Positions 54,470-63,735 of a DNA stretch of 64,000 nucleotides are shown here, piece by piece. The first letter of the stretch is position 1, and each line of letters starts with the position of its first letter. The notes below the pieces were generated by a model. It worked only from the letters and a program-made list of their open reading frames with translations. It did not search any database and had not been told where the DNA came from. The position numbers and the translations under genes are program-made. The stretch is from SIAQ01 sp963767835 (GTDB taxonomy: Bacteria > Planctomycetota > Planctomycetia > Gemmatales > Gemmataceae), in assembly GCA_963767835.1 (NCBI GenBank), contig CAVYFY010000018.1, positions 1 to 64,000 on the forward strand, in the 5' to 3' direction.

Positions 54470-54501
54470 TTAGCGTTCGCATGGCACGCTGCGAACGCTA
54501 A
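54470..54501. terminator. Hairpin between the desaturase and tsf genes
   Basis: ttagcgttcgca (54470-54481) pairs exactly with tgcgaacgctaa (54490-54501), 15 bp beyond the tsf stop. Its core is like the hairpin at 10783-10832 (ttagcg-ctcgc). It may be a shared palindrome family. Confidence 0.6.
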
Positions 54502-54515
54502 ACCGGACCGGGAAT

Positions 54516-55361
54516 CTACACAATATCGCCGACCTTATAGCGGACGAATTTGACCAGCTTCAAACCCGCGCTCGCCAATAGCTGCCCGACGGTCTTCGTG
54601 TCGTCCTTGACGAACGGTTGTTCGAGCAGGACGTTGGCGGCGAGCCAGGTTTTCATCTTGCCTTCGATGATCTTGTCCATGATGTTGGCCGGCTTGTTCT
54701 TATTCTTCGGATCGGCCATCGTTTGTTCGCGGGCGATTTCCATTTCCTTGGTAAGGGTAGCCGCGGGCACATCGTCCTTCGTTGCCGCCACCGGATTGAT
54801 GGCGGCAATGTGCATGCAAACGTCGCGCAGCAGTTGCGGTTCCGCTTTCGCTCCCTCGACAAGAAGCAGCACTCCCTGCGTCCCATCGTGGTGAACGTAA
54901 TCACCGGCCAAGCCAGTCATGCGCGTGAAGCGGTGCGGCTTGATGTTCTCGCGGATCAGGTTGAAAACATCATGCACGCGATCCTGCACCGTGTGCTTGC
55001 CATCGACGATCGATGGCTGGGCCAGCAACTCCTCGACACTCACTGGATTCTTCAGAGCGACCTGCTTGGCGAGCTCATTGGCCAGGACAACGAACGGCTC
55101 GGACTTCGCAACGGGCGCGGTCTCGCAGCGCATCTCCAGGATCGCGCCAACCATGGCGGCCGGATCGACGAAAGTGGCCACGCGCCCCTCGGCCATTTCA
55201 CGGGCGCCGAATTTCGCGGTCAGTCCCTTGATCTTCTTGCGCAAGATATCGACGGCCTTATCCATGTCGCCGCCCGCTTCGTTGAGGGCCGCCTTGCATT
55301 CCATCATCGGCGCGTTAGTGCGGTCGCGCAGTGTTTTGACATCGTTCGCGGAAATCGCCAT
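54516..55361 (-). CDS. tsf: Translation elongation factor Ts
   Basis: A 281-residue protein. The UBA-like N-terminus MAISANDVKTLRDRTNAPMM with ECKAALNEAGGDMDKAVDIL is diagnostic. The core exchange region includes YVHHDGTQGVLLLVEGAKAE and the C-terminus has ILLEQPFVKDD-type VLLEQPFVKDDTKTVGQLL. It recycles EF-Tu from GDP to GTP. The ATG follows GGAGGA by 8 nt. It is downstream of rpsB in the classical rpsB-tsf order; a palindrome occupies the gap. Confidence 0.95.
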   Translation of the reverse strand: MAISANDVKTLRDRTNAPMMECKAALNEAGGDMDKAVDILRKKIKGLTAKFGAREMAEGRVATFVDPAAMVGAILEMRCETAPVAKSEPFVVLANELAKQVALKNPVSVEELLAQPSIVDGKHTVQDRVHDVFNLIRENIKPHRFTRMTGLAGDYVHHDGTQGVLLLVEGAKAEPQLLRDVCMHIAAINPVAATKDDVPAATLTKEMEIAREQTMADPKNKNKPANIMDKIIEGKMKTWLAANVLLEQPFVKDDTKTVGQLLASAGLKLVKFVRYKVGDIV

Positions 55362-55383
55362 TGATATTATCCTCCATTTTGCC

Positions 55384-55456
55384 GTTTAGCCCCGCCTCGA
55401 AGAGGCGGGCGGGCGTGGGCACACTGTCCGCCCGCCTCTTCGAGGCGGGGCTAAAC
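55384..55456. repeat. 29-bp-arm perfect palindrome in the rpsB-tsf gap
   Basis: The arms at 55384-55412 and 55428-55456 are exact complements (core cccgcctcgaagaggcgggc). The right arm touches the rpsB stop codon. It fills most of the 95-bp rpsB-tsf gap. Confidence 0.9.
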
Positions 55457-56320
55457 CTACCAATACATTATGATACGACCGGGGCCGGCGTCTTGGGGTT
55501 CGCGCCACGGGCTCCAGGCGCCGCGCGGCGGCTCCGGGGGCAGCGCCGCCCGGCCTTCGTTGACCGAGTCGGCCAACTTCGCCAGGACCAGCTCGATCGA
55601 GCGGATGCTGTCGTCGTTGCCGGGGATCGGCAAATCGATCGTATCGGGATCGCTGTCGGTATCGATGAGGGCGACTGTGGTGACCCCCATGCGCTGGGCT
55701 TCCTTGACGGCAATGTCCTCACGGTGTGGATCGACCACGATCATGGCGTCCGGCAAGCGATTCATCTCGCGGATGCCTTGCAAGTTGCGGTTGATCTTGG
55801 TCCATTCGCGGACTAGCTGCGACACCATCTTCTTGGAATAGGTGCGAACCAGGGCGCTCTCGGGCGCCTTGCCGAGATCGAGCCGACCGGTGTCATTTTT
55901 CATGGTTTTCATGTAAGCGACCAGATCGACGCGCTCCGCCTTTTCGCCGTGGGGGAGCCACATTGCTTCCAGCTCGGTGAGGCGTTTGAGGCGATCGCGG
56001 ATGGTGCGGTAATTGGTGAGCGTGCCGCCCAGCCAGCGTTCGTTGACGTACGGCATCTTGCAGCGGGCCGACTCGCGTTCGATGGCTTCCTTGGCTTGCC
56101 GTTTGGTGCCGACGAACACGACGAGGCTGCCGCGGCTGGCGACCTTGGCGAGAAACTTGTACGCCCGCAAGAGGCCGCGCACGGTTTCGCGCAGGTCGAT
56201 GATGTGGATGAGATTGCGTTTGCCGTAGATGTACGGCCGCATCTTGGGATTCCAGCGGCTGGCGCGATGGCCGAAGTGAACGCCGGCTTCAATGAGCTCC
56301 TGAACCTGAACAATCGCCAC
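55457..56320 (-). CDS. rpsB: 30S ribosomal protein S2
   Basis: About 287 residues. The GTG at 56320 is chosen because AGGAGG lies about 7 nt upstream and AIVQVQELIEAGVHFGHRAS is the normal S2 start. Further motifs: WNPKMRPYIYGKRNLIHIID, VVFVGTKRQAKEAIE and ERWLGGTLTNYRTIRDRL. VVDPHREDIAVKEAQRMGV and LIDTDSDPDTIDLPIPGND complete the set. It lacks the usual C-terminal tail length but ends in a short Pro/Trp tail. It is first in the rpsB-tsf operon. Confidence 0.95.
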   Translation of the reverse strand: MAIVQVQELIEAGVHFGHRASRWNPKMRPYIYGKRNLIHIIDLRETVRGLLRAYKFLAKVASRGSLVVFVGTKRQAKEAIERESARCKMPYVNERWLGGTLTNYRTIRDRLKRLTELEAMWLPHGEKAERVDLVAYMKTMKNDTGRLDLGKAPESALVRTYSKKMVSQLVREWTKINRNLQGIREMNRLPDAMIVVDPHREDIAVKEAQRMGVTTVALIDTDSDPDTIDLPIPGNDDSIRSIELVLAKLADSVNEGRAALPPEPPRGAWSPWREPQDAGPGRIIMYW

Positions 56321-56414
56321 GCAGGCACCTCCTGAAGGTGGAAAACGGTCGAATTTCGGGAAGCGGTATTGTAGGAAATCGCCCGCCCAGGGCAATCCGA
56401 GATGCCGTTTTTTG

Positions 56415-56486
56415 CGGCGAGCCGAGCCCCGTGAGGGGCCGGGAAACGGCCGCTTCAACCCGGCCCTTTACGGGGCTCGGCTCGCC
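56415..56486. repeat. Palindromic repeat between rpsB and mfd
   Basis: cggcgagccgagccccgt (from 56415) pairs exactly with the complement ending at 56486, and the inner ggggccggg/cccggccct pair continues the stem with small mismatches. It lies in the divergent gap, 45 bp before the mfd start. Confidence 0.8.
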
Positions 56487-56530
56487 GAACGTGCGTTCCT
56501 CTATTTCTCCGCCGTCATCCACGTTACAAT

Positions 56531-59500
56531 ATGCTCATGTCTTCAGGCTCCGCGGTCAGCGTGTTGCCTGGCGGTTTGCAAGAACTCCCTCGCTGGCTCG
56601 AAGGGACCGGAGGATTCTCTGCCCTTTTGCAATCCCTCCAGCACGGCGAGGCGGCAACCGTCGATGGCGCCTGGAATTCATCCGCTTCCCTCATCGGCGC
56701 AACTCTCGGATTGCGGACGTTGGCCACGCTGCTGATCGTGCTGGCTCATCCGCGCGATCTTGATGCCTGGGACGAAGATCTCTTCAGCTTCAGCGGCCTG
56801 CGCTGTGCCATCTTCCCCGCCTGGGATACGCTGCCCAATGCCGACACCGTGCGCGACGAGATCGGCGGCAAACGGTTGCGCGTTCTGCGGCAGCTCGAAA
56901 GCGACCGTCCACCCAAAATCGTGCTGACGACAATTCAAGCTCTCTTGCAGCCGGCGCCCAATCGCGAGCAACTCGCCCAACAGCGCAAACGGTTGTGCGT
57001 CGGCCAGGAAATCCCCATCGAAGAGATCGTCGGCTGGCTCGTCGAGCGCAGCTTTCAACGCATGGAAGCGATCGAAATTCCCGGCGAATTCAGCCGACGC
57101 GGCGGCATCCTCGATGTCTTCTCGCCCGATGCCGAGGCGCCCTACCGGCTCGAATTCCTCGGCGACGAGATCGAATCGATTCGCCAATTCTCTCCGGAAA
57201 CGCAGCGCAGCCTCGGCGATGTCAAGGCAGTCGAGATCACGGCGCAGGGCCAACCGTTGGTTGGCGAGAAAATTCTGCGCGGCCATTTATGCGATTATCT
57301 ACCGCCACGGTCGTGGACGATGCTGGTGGAACTGGGCGATCTTGAAGAGCAAGGGAAGTTCTATCTCGAACGCGCCGCGGACATCACGGGGCTGTATTCG
57401 GTTCAGAGCATCTTTAAGCTGCTCGTGCAATTTCCGAGCATCCGCGTGTCGGCGCTGCCCAGCTCCAGTGCCGAAATGACATATCACCTGCGCGTCGAAT
57501 CGGTCGAGCGATTTTCCGGCGATGTCACCAAGGTGCGCGATGAACTCGACAGCGCCGCGGCTGACGATTTCGTGCTGATCGCGTGCCACAATGACGCCGA
57601 GAAGAAACGGCTGGGCGATGTGCTGGCCCAGGGCAAGCTCGCGCAAGCGGATCGGTTGCGGCTCGTCGTCGGCCATGTGCGGGCGGGGTTTCGGTTGGTA
57701 CTGGACGAATCGGCCGGCGTTACCGGCATGGTTGTCCTGGGCGATCATGAGCTGTTCCATCGCGAGCAGGCCGCGGCGGTGTTGCCGCGCCGCCGGCTCG
57801 AATCGCGGGCCATCGACAGCTTCCTCGAATTGCAGGAAGACGATCTTGTCGTTCATCTCAGCCACGGCATCGCCCGTTATCGCGGCATGCACGTACTGGA
57901 GAAAAACGGCCAGACCGAGGAGCATCTGATCCTTGAATTCGCCGGCGGCACGCGCGTCTATGTGCCGGCCTCGAAGATCGATCTGGTGCAGAAATACGTC
58001 GGCGGCGCGAAATCCGATCCGGAGCTCTCCAAGCTCGGCGGCACGAGTTGGCAGCACAAGAAAGCCCGCGTCGAGGCGGCGGTCCTCGATTTGGCCAGCG
58101 AGATGCTCGAATTGCAAGCCCTGCGCGAGGCCAAGCCCGGTGTCGCCTTTCCGCTCGACAGCGATTGGCAACGCGAATTCGATGCCGCGTTTCCGTATGA
58201 AGAAACGCCCGATCAGTTGACGACGATTGCCGAGATCAAGCGCGACATGGAAAAAGCCCGCCCGATGGACCGCCTCATCTGCGGCGATGTCGGTTACGGC
58301 AAAACCGAACTGGCGATGCGGGCCGCGTTCAAGGCGATCGACAACGGCCGGCAGGTCGCGATATTAGTTCCGACGACCGTCCTCGCCGAACAGCACTTCC
58401 GAACTTTTTCGCAGCGCATGGCGGAATATCCGTTCGTCATCGAGGTGATCAGCCGCTTTCGCACCGCCGGCGAGCAGAAGCGCATCGTCAAACGCCTGGC
58501 TGACGGCGCCATCGACATCATCATCGGCACCCATCGCATCGTCTCGAACGACATTCAGTTCAAGGAACTCGGCCTGGTCATCATCGACGAGGAGCAGCGA
58601 TTTGGCGTCGAGGCCAAGGAAAAGCTCAAGCACCTGCGGCAAACCGTGGACGTGCTGACATTGACCGCCACGCCGATCCCGCGCACGCTGCACTTGTCGC
58701 TTTTGGGCATTCGCGACATCAGCAATCTCGAAACCGCGCCGCAGGGCCGATTGCCAATTGAGACGCGCATTGTCCGCTTCGATCCGCAGCTCGTGCGCCA
58801 CGCCATTTTGCGCGAACTCAACCGCGAGGGGCAGATTTATTTCGTCCACAACCGCGTGCACAACATTCACGAGATCGCCGGCAAGATCAGGCAGATCGTG
58901 CCGGAGGCGCGTATCGTGATCGGTCACGGGCAGATGGGAGAGCATGAACTGGAAGACGCGATGATCAAGTTCGTGCAGAAGCAAGCGGACATCCTGGTGG
59001 CGACAACCATCATTGAAAGCGGGCTGGATATTCCCAACGCCAACACGATGTTCATCAATGAGGCCGATCATTACGGGTTGGCCGACTTGCACCAGTTGCG
59101 CGGCCGGGTGGGGCGTTACAAGCACCGGGCCTATGCGTACCTTCTTTTGGATGGCGACAAGGGGATCACGCCGAATGCCACGCGGCGGTTGAAGGCGATT
59201 GAGGAATTCACGGAACTCGGCGCTGGCTTCAAGATCGCCATGCGCGATCTGGAAATTCGCGGCGCCGGCAACATCCTCGGCACGCAGCAGTCGGGCCACA
59301 TCGCCGCCGTCGGATACGAGCTTTATTGCAGCTTGCTCGAAAATGCCGTGCGCTCGTTGAAGAACATGCCAGTCAAGACGCACATGGAGGTGACGATCGA
59401 TCTGCCCTGGCCCGCGTTATTGCCACGCGATTATGTGCCGGGGCAGAAGTTGAAGATCGAGGTTTATCGCCGGCTGTCGCGCATCCGCAAGCTGGATCGG

Positions 59501-59874
59501 CTCGACGATTTCCGCCGCGAGCTGCGCGATCGCTATGGCCTGATCCCGACGCTGACGGAATGGCTGCTGCGCTTGACGGAATTGCGGATCTTGGCGAGCC
59601 ACTGGCAAATTGCCACGCTTCACCTGGAAGGCAAGTGGGATCATCCTGCCGGCAGCGCCGAGCCGCAAGAAATCAGCGCGATCGGGCCGGTCGATCTGGT
59701 GCTCGGCTATCGGCAGCCGCGCAAGGTGGAGCGATTAGTAAAGCAATCGGAAGATCGGCTCAAGGTCGTGGACAGCCAAAGCGCCTATCTTCGCCTGCGC
59801 CCGAGGAATACCAGCCGCTTCGGCTTTTCGAGCGCATCAAACATCTCTTGCGTTTGCCGACGCGCCCGTTATAA
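56531..59874 (+). CDS. mfd: Mfd transcription-repair coupling factor, frameshifted near the 3' end
   Basis: About 1,115 residues when joined. It has a UvrB-like N-terminus (FSRRGGILDVFSPDAEAPYR with LEFLGDEIESIRQF), the RNA-polymerase-interacting region (VHLSHGIARYRGMHVLEKNG) and helicase domains. Motifs are ICGDVGYGKTELAMRAAFKA (Walker A), VIIDEEQRFGVEAKEKLK and LTATPIPRTLHLSLLGIRDI. TTIIESGLDIPNANTMFI and LHQLRGRVGRYKHRAYAYL are also present. It removes stalled polymerase and recruits UvrA. Near 59800-59803 a C is missing (cgcccgagg), so the frame should end in EEYQPLRLFERIKHLLRLP at 59874. Uncorrected it runs on to 60184 over the next gene. Confidence 0.9.
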
Positions 59875-59954
59875 CCCGCAGCGTCGGCTAGACTTTTGGG
59901 ATGGAATGAGCCGATATTCCTTCAGCGGCACCGAACGGATCGCACGGAGGCGGT

Positions 59955-61118
59955 ATGGCGTGGCAACGAGGATGGCCGGGGCTGGTCTTGGCCGGCGTCG
60001 GCTGCTGGCTGACGACCGGCTGCGCGGATTTACCGCCCTGGGCGCAATCCGAGTATTCTCCGGCGCTCGATATTTCCCAGCCGGCCATGCCCACCGTTCG
60101 TTCGCAAGCCTCCGATGGCGGCGGAGTCAAGCTGCAAAATCCGACCCCCGCGCCGGCTTTGATACCGCCACCGCCGCCCGATAAGGAGATCGTGCAGACA
60201 TCCATGGCGATGCCGAGCGATGGCAAGGTGCGTATCAGCATTCGCGCCTGGGTGAACGGTCAACCGATCTTCGACGAGGAAGTTCGTGAAAAGGGTCGTG
60301 CAATGGGCTTTGATGTGGATCGGATGCCCGAGCCGCAACGAACCGAGATGAGGAGCAAGGCGCTGGAGCAAATCATCGATTATGAAGTGATGTATCAGGA
60401 TGCCGTGAAGCGGCTCCAACAGGCTGGCGGGAGTGGGATCAACAAGTTGAAGGAGTTCGTCGATCTGGAATTCAGCAAGACCTTGCGAAGAATGCGGGAG
60501 AAAGGCATGCCGGAGAGTCATATTGCGATCATCGAGCCAATCGCCCGCCGCATGATGGAGCGCGAACTGGTCGCCGGCGAATACGCGCGGACGCTGATCA
60601 ATGAGCAGGCCGACCGAATCAGTCCGGATGATATCCGCGAGTATTATGAGGATCACAAGAATAACTTCGTGACGGTGGATCGCATCGAATGGCAGGACAT
60701 CTTCATCAAGCTCGGCCCGAAATTGGCGACGATCGAGCACGCCATGCGCTTCGGCGAAGACCTGATCAATCAGTGCCGCACGCCCGATGAATTCAACAAG
60801 CTGAAGGCTTACAACGAGGGTGTAACCGCGCTGACGGGCAGCGAAGGGCTGGGCAATCTGCGCGGGCAGATTCAGCCGCGCGAGCTGGAGGAGGCGCTAT
60901 TCAAGCTGCGGGCCGGCGAGATCGGGCCAGTGATCCCGCTGGGAACGGGCATCCACCTGATCCGCGTCACCAAGCGCGAATACGCCGGGCAGAAGCCGCT
61001 CGATTACCTGGTGCAAAAAACGATCCGCGACAAGCTGAAAAAGGAACGATTCGATTCCGAGTTACAGCGCATGATCCGCGAGTTGCGTGATCGGGCCACG
61101 ATCCGGCGCGAGCCGTAA
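59955..61118 (+). CDS. SurA-like peptidylprolyl isomerase lipoprotein
   Basis: A 387-residue protein. The signal MAWQRGWPGLVLAGVGCWLT ends TTGC, a probable lipobox. After a Pro-rich linker the SurA N-terminal-like helical domain (VNGQPIFDEEVREKGRAMGF, LEQIIDYEVMYQDAVKRLQ) is followed by a parvulin-like PPIase region (DRIEWQDIFIKLGPKLAT, GSEGLGNLRGQIQPRELEEA, IGPVIPLGTGIHLIRVTKR). It would assist folding of outer-membrane proteins such as the barrels in this window. It begins 80 bp after the corrected mfd stop. Confidence 0.8.
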   Translation: MAWQRGWPGLVLAGVGCWLTTGCADLPPWAQSEYSPALDISQPAMPTVRSQASDGGGVKLQNPTPAPALIPPPPPDKEIVQTSMAMPSDGKVRISIRAWVNGQPIFDEEVREKGRAMGFDVDRMPEPQRTEMRSKALEQIIDYEVMYQDAVKRLQQAGGSGINKLKEFVDLEFSKTLRRMREKGMPESHIAIIEPIARRMMERELVAGEYARTLINEQADRISPDDIREYYEDHKNNFVTVDRIEWQDIFIKLGPKLATIEHAMRFGEDLINQCRTPDEFNKLKAYNEGVTALTGSEGLGNLRGQIQPRELEEALFKLRAGEIGPVIPLGTGIHLIRVTKREYAGQKPLDYLVQKTIRDKLKKERFDSELQRMIRELRDRATIRREP

Positions 61119-61165
61119 AGACATTGATGCCACTGGCGTGTTGAAATTCGGTAGTTCCAAAAATC

Positions 61166-62979
61166 AAAAATCTGGCCACGGATGGGAATTTCGCGTGTGA
61201 GAATCCTCGCTTCTTCCATTCTGCCTTGTATCTGTGTTCGGTCTGTGTTTCATCCGTACTACAAACGGTTCATTTCTTTGCGTCTTTCGAAGATTTTTTT
61301 TTTACGCTGCCTCCAGCAGTTTTTGGGTGTTGGCAGCGCGGGCGGTCAGCAAGGCGGCAATTATTTGGCGGCCTGAGTCCGTCACCTTGTAGCGGTTTTC
61401 TTTCCGTATCTTCTCGATCACGCCGTGCGCCCGCAGCATCCGCATCTGACGGGTAACCGACGACGATTCACGTCGTCCTTGCTGCTCGGTCTTCGGTTCT
61501 CCGTACAACAACTCCCGTATGTCGCGATTGCGGAAGCCATGAAGCATGAATGTGCCCGCGTTTACCGCCTCCAGCAACGCGGCGTCTTCTTTCGACAGCG
61601 GATTCAGCGCCCGTACGGACCGCCCCTGCCAGGTCACACGCCGGCACACGGGTTCGGCCAAGTCCTTCAGCGTTGTCGATTCTTCCACACGCGCCAAGGA
61701 GTCCGCATAGCGTTCGTTGGCGCTTTGGCTGATCTCCACACGTCGATGCAGGTCGGCAACTCCCTTACGCATCTTGCGCCAGTCCTTTGGCCCGGCGGGA
61801 TCGTTCTCCTTAGCGCGATACGATTTCATGCCCTCGACATCGTTGATCACCGTCTCGATCCGCAACACGGTCCCTTGCTTGTCATATAGCTTGATCCAGT
61901 TTTTCTTGACCTGATGCTTGACACGCGCTCCCTCCGGCCGGCGTTTGAAATCCGTGATGACCTCGCCTTGAAAATGCCCATTCACGCCGCCATGCCCCGG
62001 AATCGGATGGCCCAAATAACGCATCACGTCCGCACTGCCCAGCACCAGCATGCCATGCTTGATCACCGTCGGCATCCATTGCGCCAATTCCTTTTGCGAG
62101 CGAAACATGAAGTCGCTCGCCCATTCCGTCGTCTCCGCCGACCAGTAATAATCCAACGGCAAACTGAACAGCTTCCCATGCAACGGATTGCTGCGCCGCG
62201 CCAATTTCTCCAACAACGCCGACCAATCCGTACGCAATTGCTGGTGGGCCAACGCCTGCGCTTGGTCCACATCCTCCAGCCAAGCGAAACAGTTGTCACG
62301 CCGTTCGTAGCCCAAGCCGGCGGCATCCATCTGTCGGGCCAACCATTCGTGGCCATTCAGACAGGTCATGTTCGTGAACGGGAACCACGTCTGCTGCCGC
62401 GTGTGCATCCAGCCGATTTTCGGGTCCAAATAATAATGGTAATAATGCAGACACTTGCTCAGTTCCAATTTCAAGGCCAGCTTTTTCGTCTCCCGCACCC
62501 CATAAACCCGATACGTCATGCAGGGCTCGACGCAAGTGAACACGGCGACGAGGCCCTCCTTGACGCCATCACGCTGGGCGATTTCCTGCGCGTTTCTCCT
62601 TGTCGATCTTGCTCGCCAAATATTCGACAGGCCGACCTTGCTCGATCGCCGCTTGTTCCATGGCGGTTCGCAAGGTTGCCGTCGTGTCCTTGGCGAAAAC
62701 CGGAAAATCCTTGAGCAAGACCTGCACCTTCCAAAGAAAGTGCATCATGCCCGCCGGCTTGGCCAACCAACGAACCGCGCCGCGAAATCGCACCTTGTCC
62801 AGACAACTCAAAGCTCCCATGACGACGGGCGCAAAACGGCGTAAGAAGGATTGCATCGGCGGCTCCTGGAAAAATGGAATGCGTAGATAACATCACATTA
62901 TTCCAACGAGTCGCCGTTTTCCTCTTCATCGTGGTTGCGGCCGTAGGCTGCGCCAGGTTTCATCCGTGGCTAGATTTTT
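61166..62979 (-). mobile_element. Possible mobile element of unassigned family, about 1.8 kb
   Basis: aaaaatctggccacggatg (61166-61184) and catccgtggctagattttt (62961-62979) are 19-bp inverted repeats with one mismatch. They flank a single gene (61302-62856, minus strand) with no other coding sequence inside. I recall the encoded protein as a multi-copy family in planctomycetes and other environmental bacteria. No direct target duplication is certain; ttccaaaaatc occurs near both ends. The ccacggatg motif is itself common, so the repeats are suggestive only. Confidence 0.5.
61302..62856 (-). CDS. Multi-copy-type hypothetical protein with C-terminal winged helix, frameshifted
   Basis: About 517 residues when joined, from the ATG at 62856 (AGGAG 6 nt upstream). 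Highly specific segments: MQSFLRRFAPVVMGALSCLD, FTCVEPCMTYRVYGVRETKK, CLHYYHYYLDPKIGWMHTRQ, CLNGHEWLARQMDAAGLGYE, DNCFAWLEDVDQAQALAHQQ, WIKLYDKQGTVLRIETVIND. The C-terminus (SSVTRQMRMLRAHGVIEKIR with ENRYKVTDSGRQIIAAL) is a winged helix. No DDE, HUH or recombinase motif is obvious to me. The break near 62587 (cgcgcaggaaatc, one extra base or two missing) lies between KEKR and QEIAQRDGVKEGLVAV. It resembles a mobile family but the activity is unknown. Confidence 0.6.
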
Positions 62980-63010
62980 GGAATCCCTCTACCCCCTCTA
63001 AAAACATCAA

Positions 63011-63041
63011 AAGCCCACGAGAAATCCGTTCTCGTGGGCTT
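63011..63041 (-). terminator. Strong 13-bp hairpin after the coiled-coil lipoprotein
   Basis: aagcccacgagaa (63011-63023) pairs exactly with ttctcgtgggctt (63029-63041), loop atccg. On the minus strand it is followed by ttttgatgtttt. It lies about 41 bp beyond the stop of the 63083-63532 gene. Confidence 0.85.
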
Positions 63042-63082
63042 CTATGCTGCGGTCAATGGTTGCCAAGGGATCCGACACATGC

Positions 63083-63532
63083 TCACTCGTTTCGGCGTGA
63101 AGTCGGTATGACCGCTGCATTGGGATTGGCGGGATTTTCGTTCAGGGCGGATTCGACTCGGCTGGCCAAGGCTTGCAAATCCTTGTTGAATTGCGTGAGA
63201 TTGGCGCGGGCGGCATCGCGCTCCACGGTTCGCTGGGACATGACTTTGCGGAGCGATTCCCGCTCGCCAATGGCGCCTTCCACTTGTTTGGTCAGATCGG
63301 CTTTCTCCTGCTCAAGGGCCGCTCGCTGTGCCTCGGCGGCGCTCAAGCGCCTGCGCGTTTGCTCGCTGGCCGATTGCAACGTGCGGAAATCCTCTTCAAG
63401 CTTGGCGTAACGGCTTTCCAGCTCGTGAATCTTGGCACTGACGATGCCGGATTTCTGCTGGCCGCATCCCCACAGGCCCGTGACGCACAGAGCCAGCACG
63501 CCGAACAGCAACGGATTGAAATAGCGATTCAA
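63083..63532 (-). CDS. Coiled-coil lipoprotein
   Basis: About 149 residues from a TTG start at 63532, chosen because GGAGG lies 6 nt upstream and no ATG fits. LNRYFNPLLFGVLALCVTGL leads to a lipobox LWGC. The rest is heptad-rich coiled coil (IHELESRYAKLEEDFRTLQ, RAALEQEKADLTKQVEGA). It is probably an anchored spacer protein like Lpp-type or OmpA-linker proteins. It is bounded downstream by a strong terminator. Confidence 0.7.
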   Translation of the reverse strand: MNRYFNPLLFGVLALCVTGLWGCGQQKSGIVSAKIHELESRYAKLEEDFRTLQSASEQTRRRLSAAEAQRAALEQEKADLTKQVEGAIGERESLRKVMSQRTVERDAARANLTQFNKDLQALASRVESALNENPANPNAAVIPTSRRNE

Positions 63533-63735
63533 GCAACACCTCCGAATCTCAGCGTTTGGGGCCACCGAGAGATTTGAAATAATAATGGGCCGTCGTCGAT
63601 GGCGCGGCGGCGATTCTTTTTGCTCAACTATCCTCATTTGCGCCCGCGACAGAGATTACTTCGGCCAGCCAAGGCGAACAACTTCACCAGATTGAGCAGA
63701 TTTCTGAATCGGAAAACATTGGCTTGCTTGACCAG

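Noticed and set aside
59875..60184. Longer Mfd C-terminus
   Set aside because: Past 59800 the original frame is nonsense and overlaps the SurA-like gene; the other frame carries the normal Mfd end.
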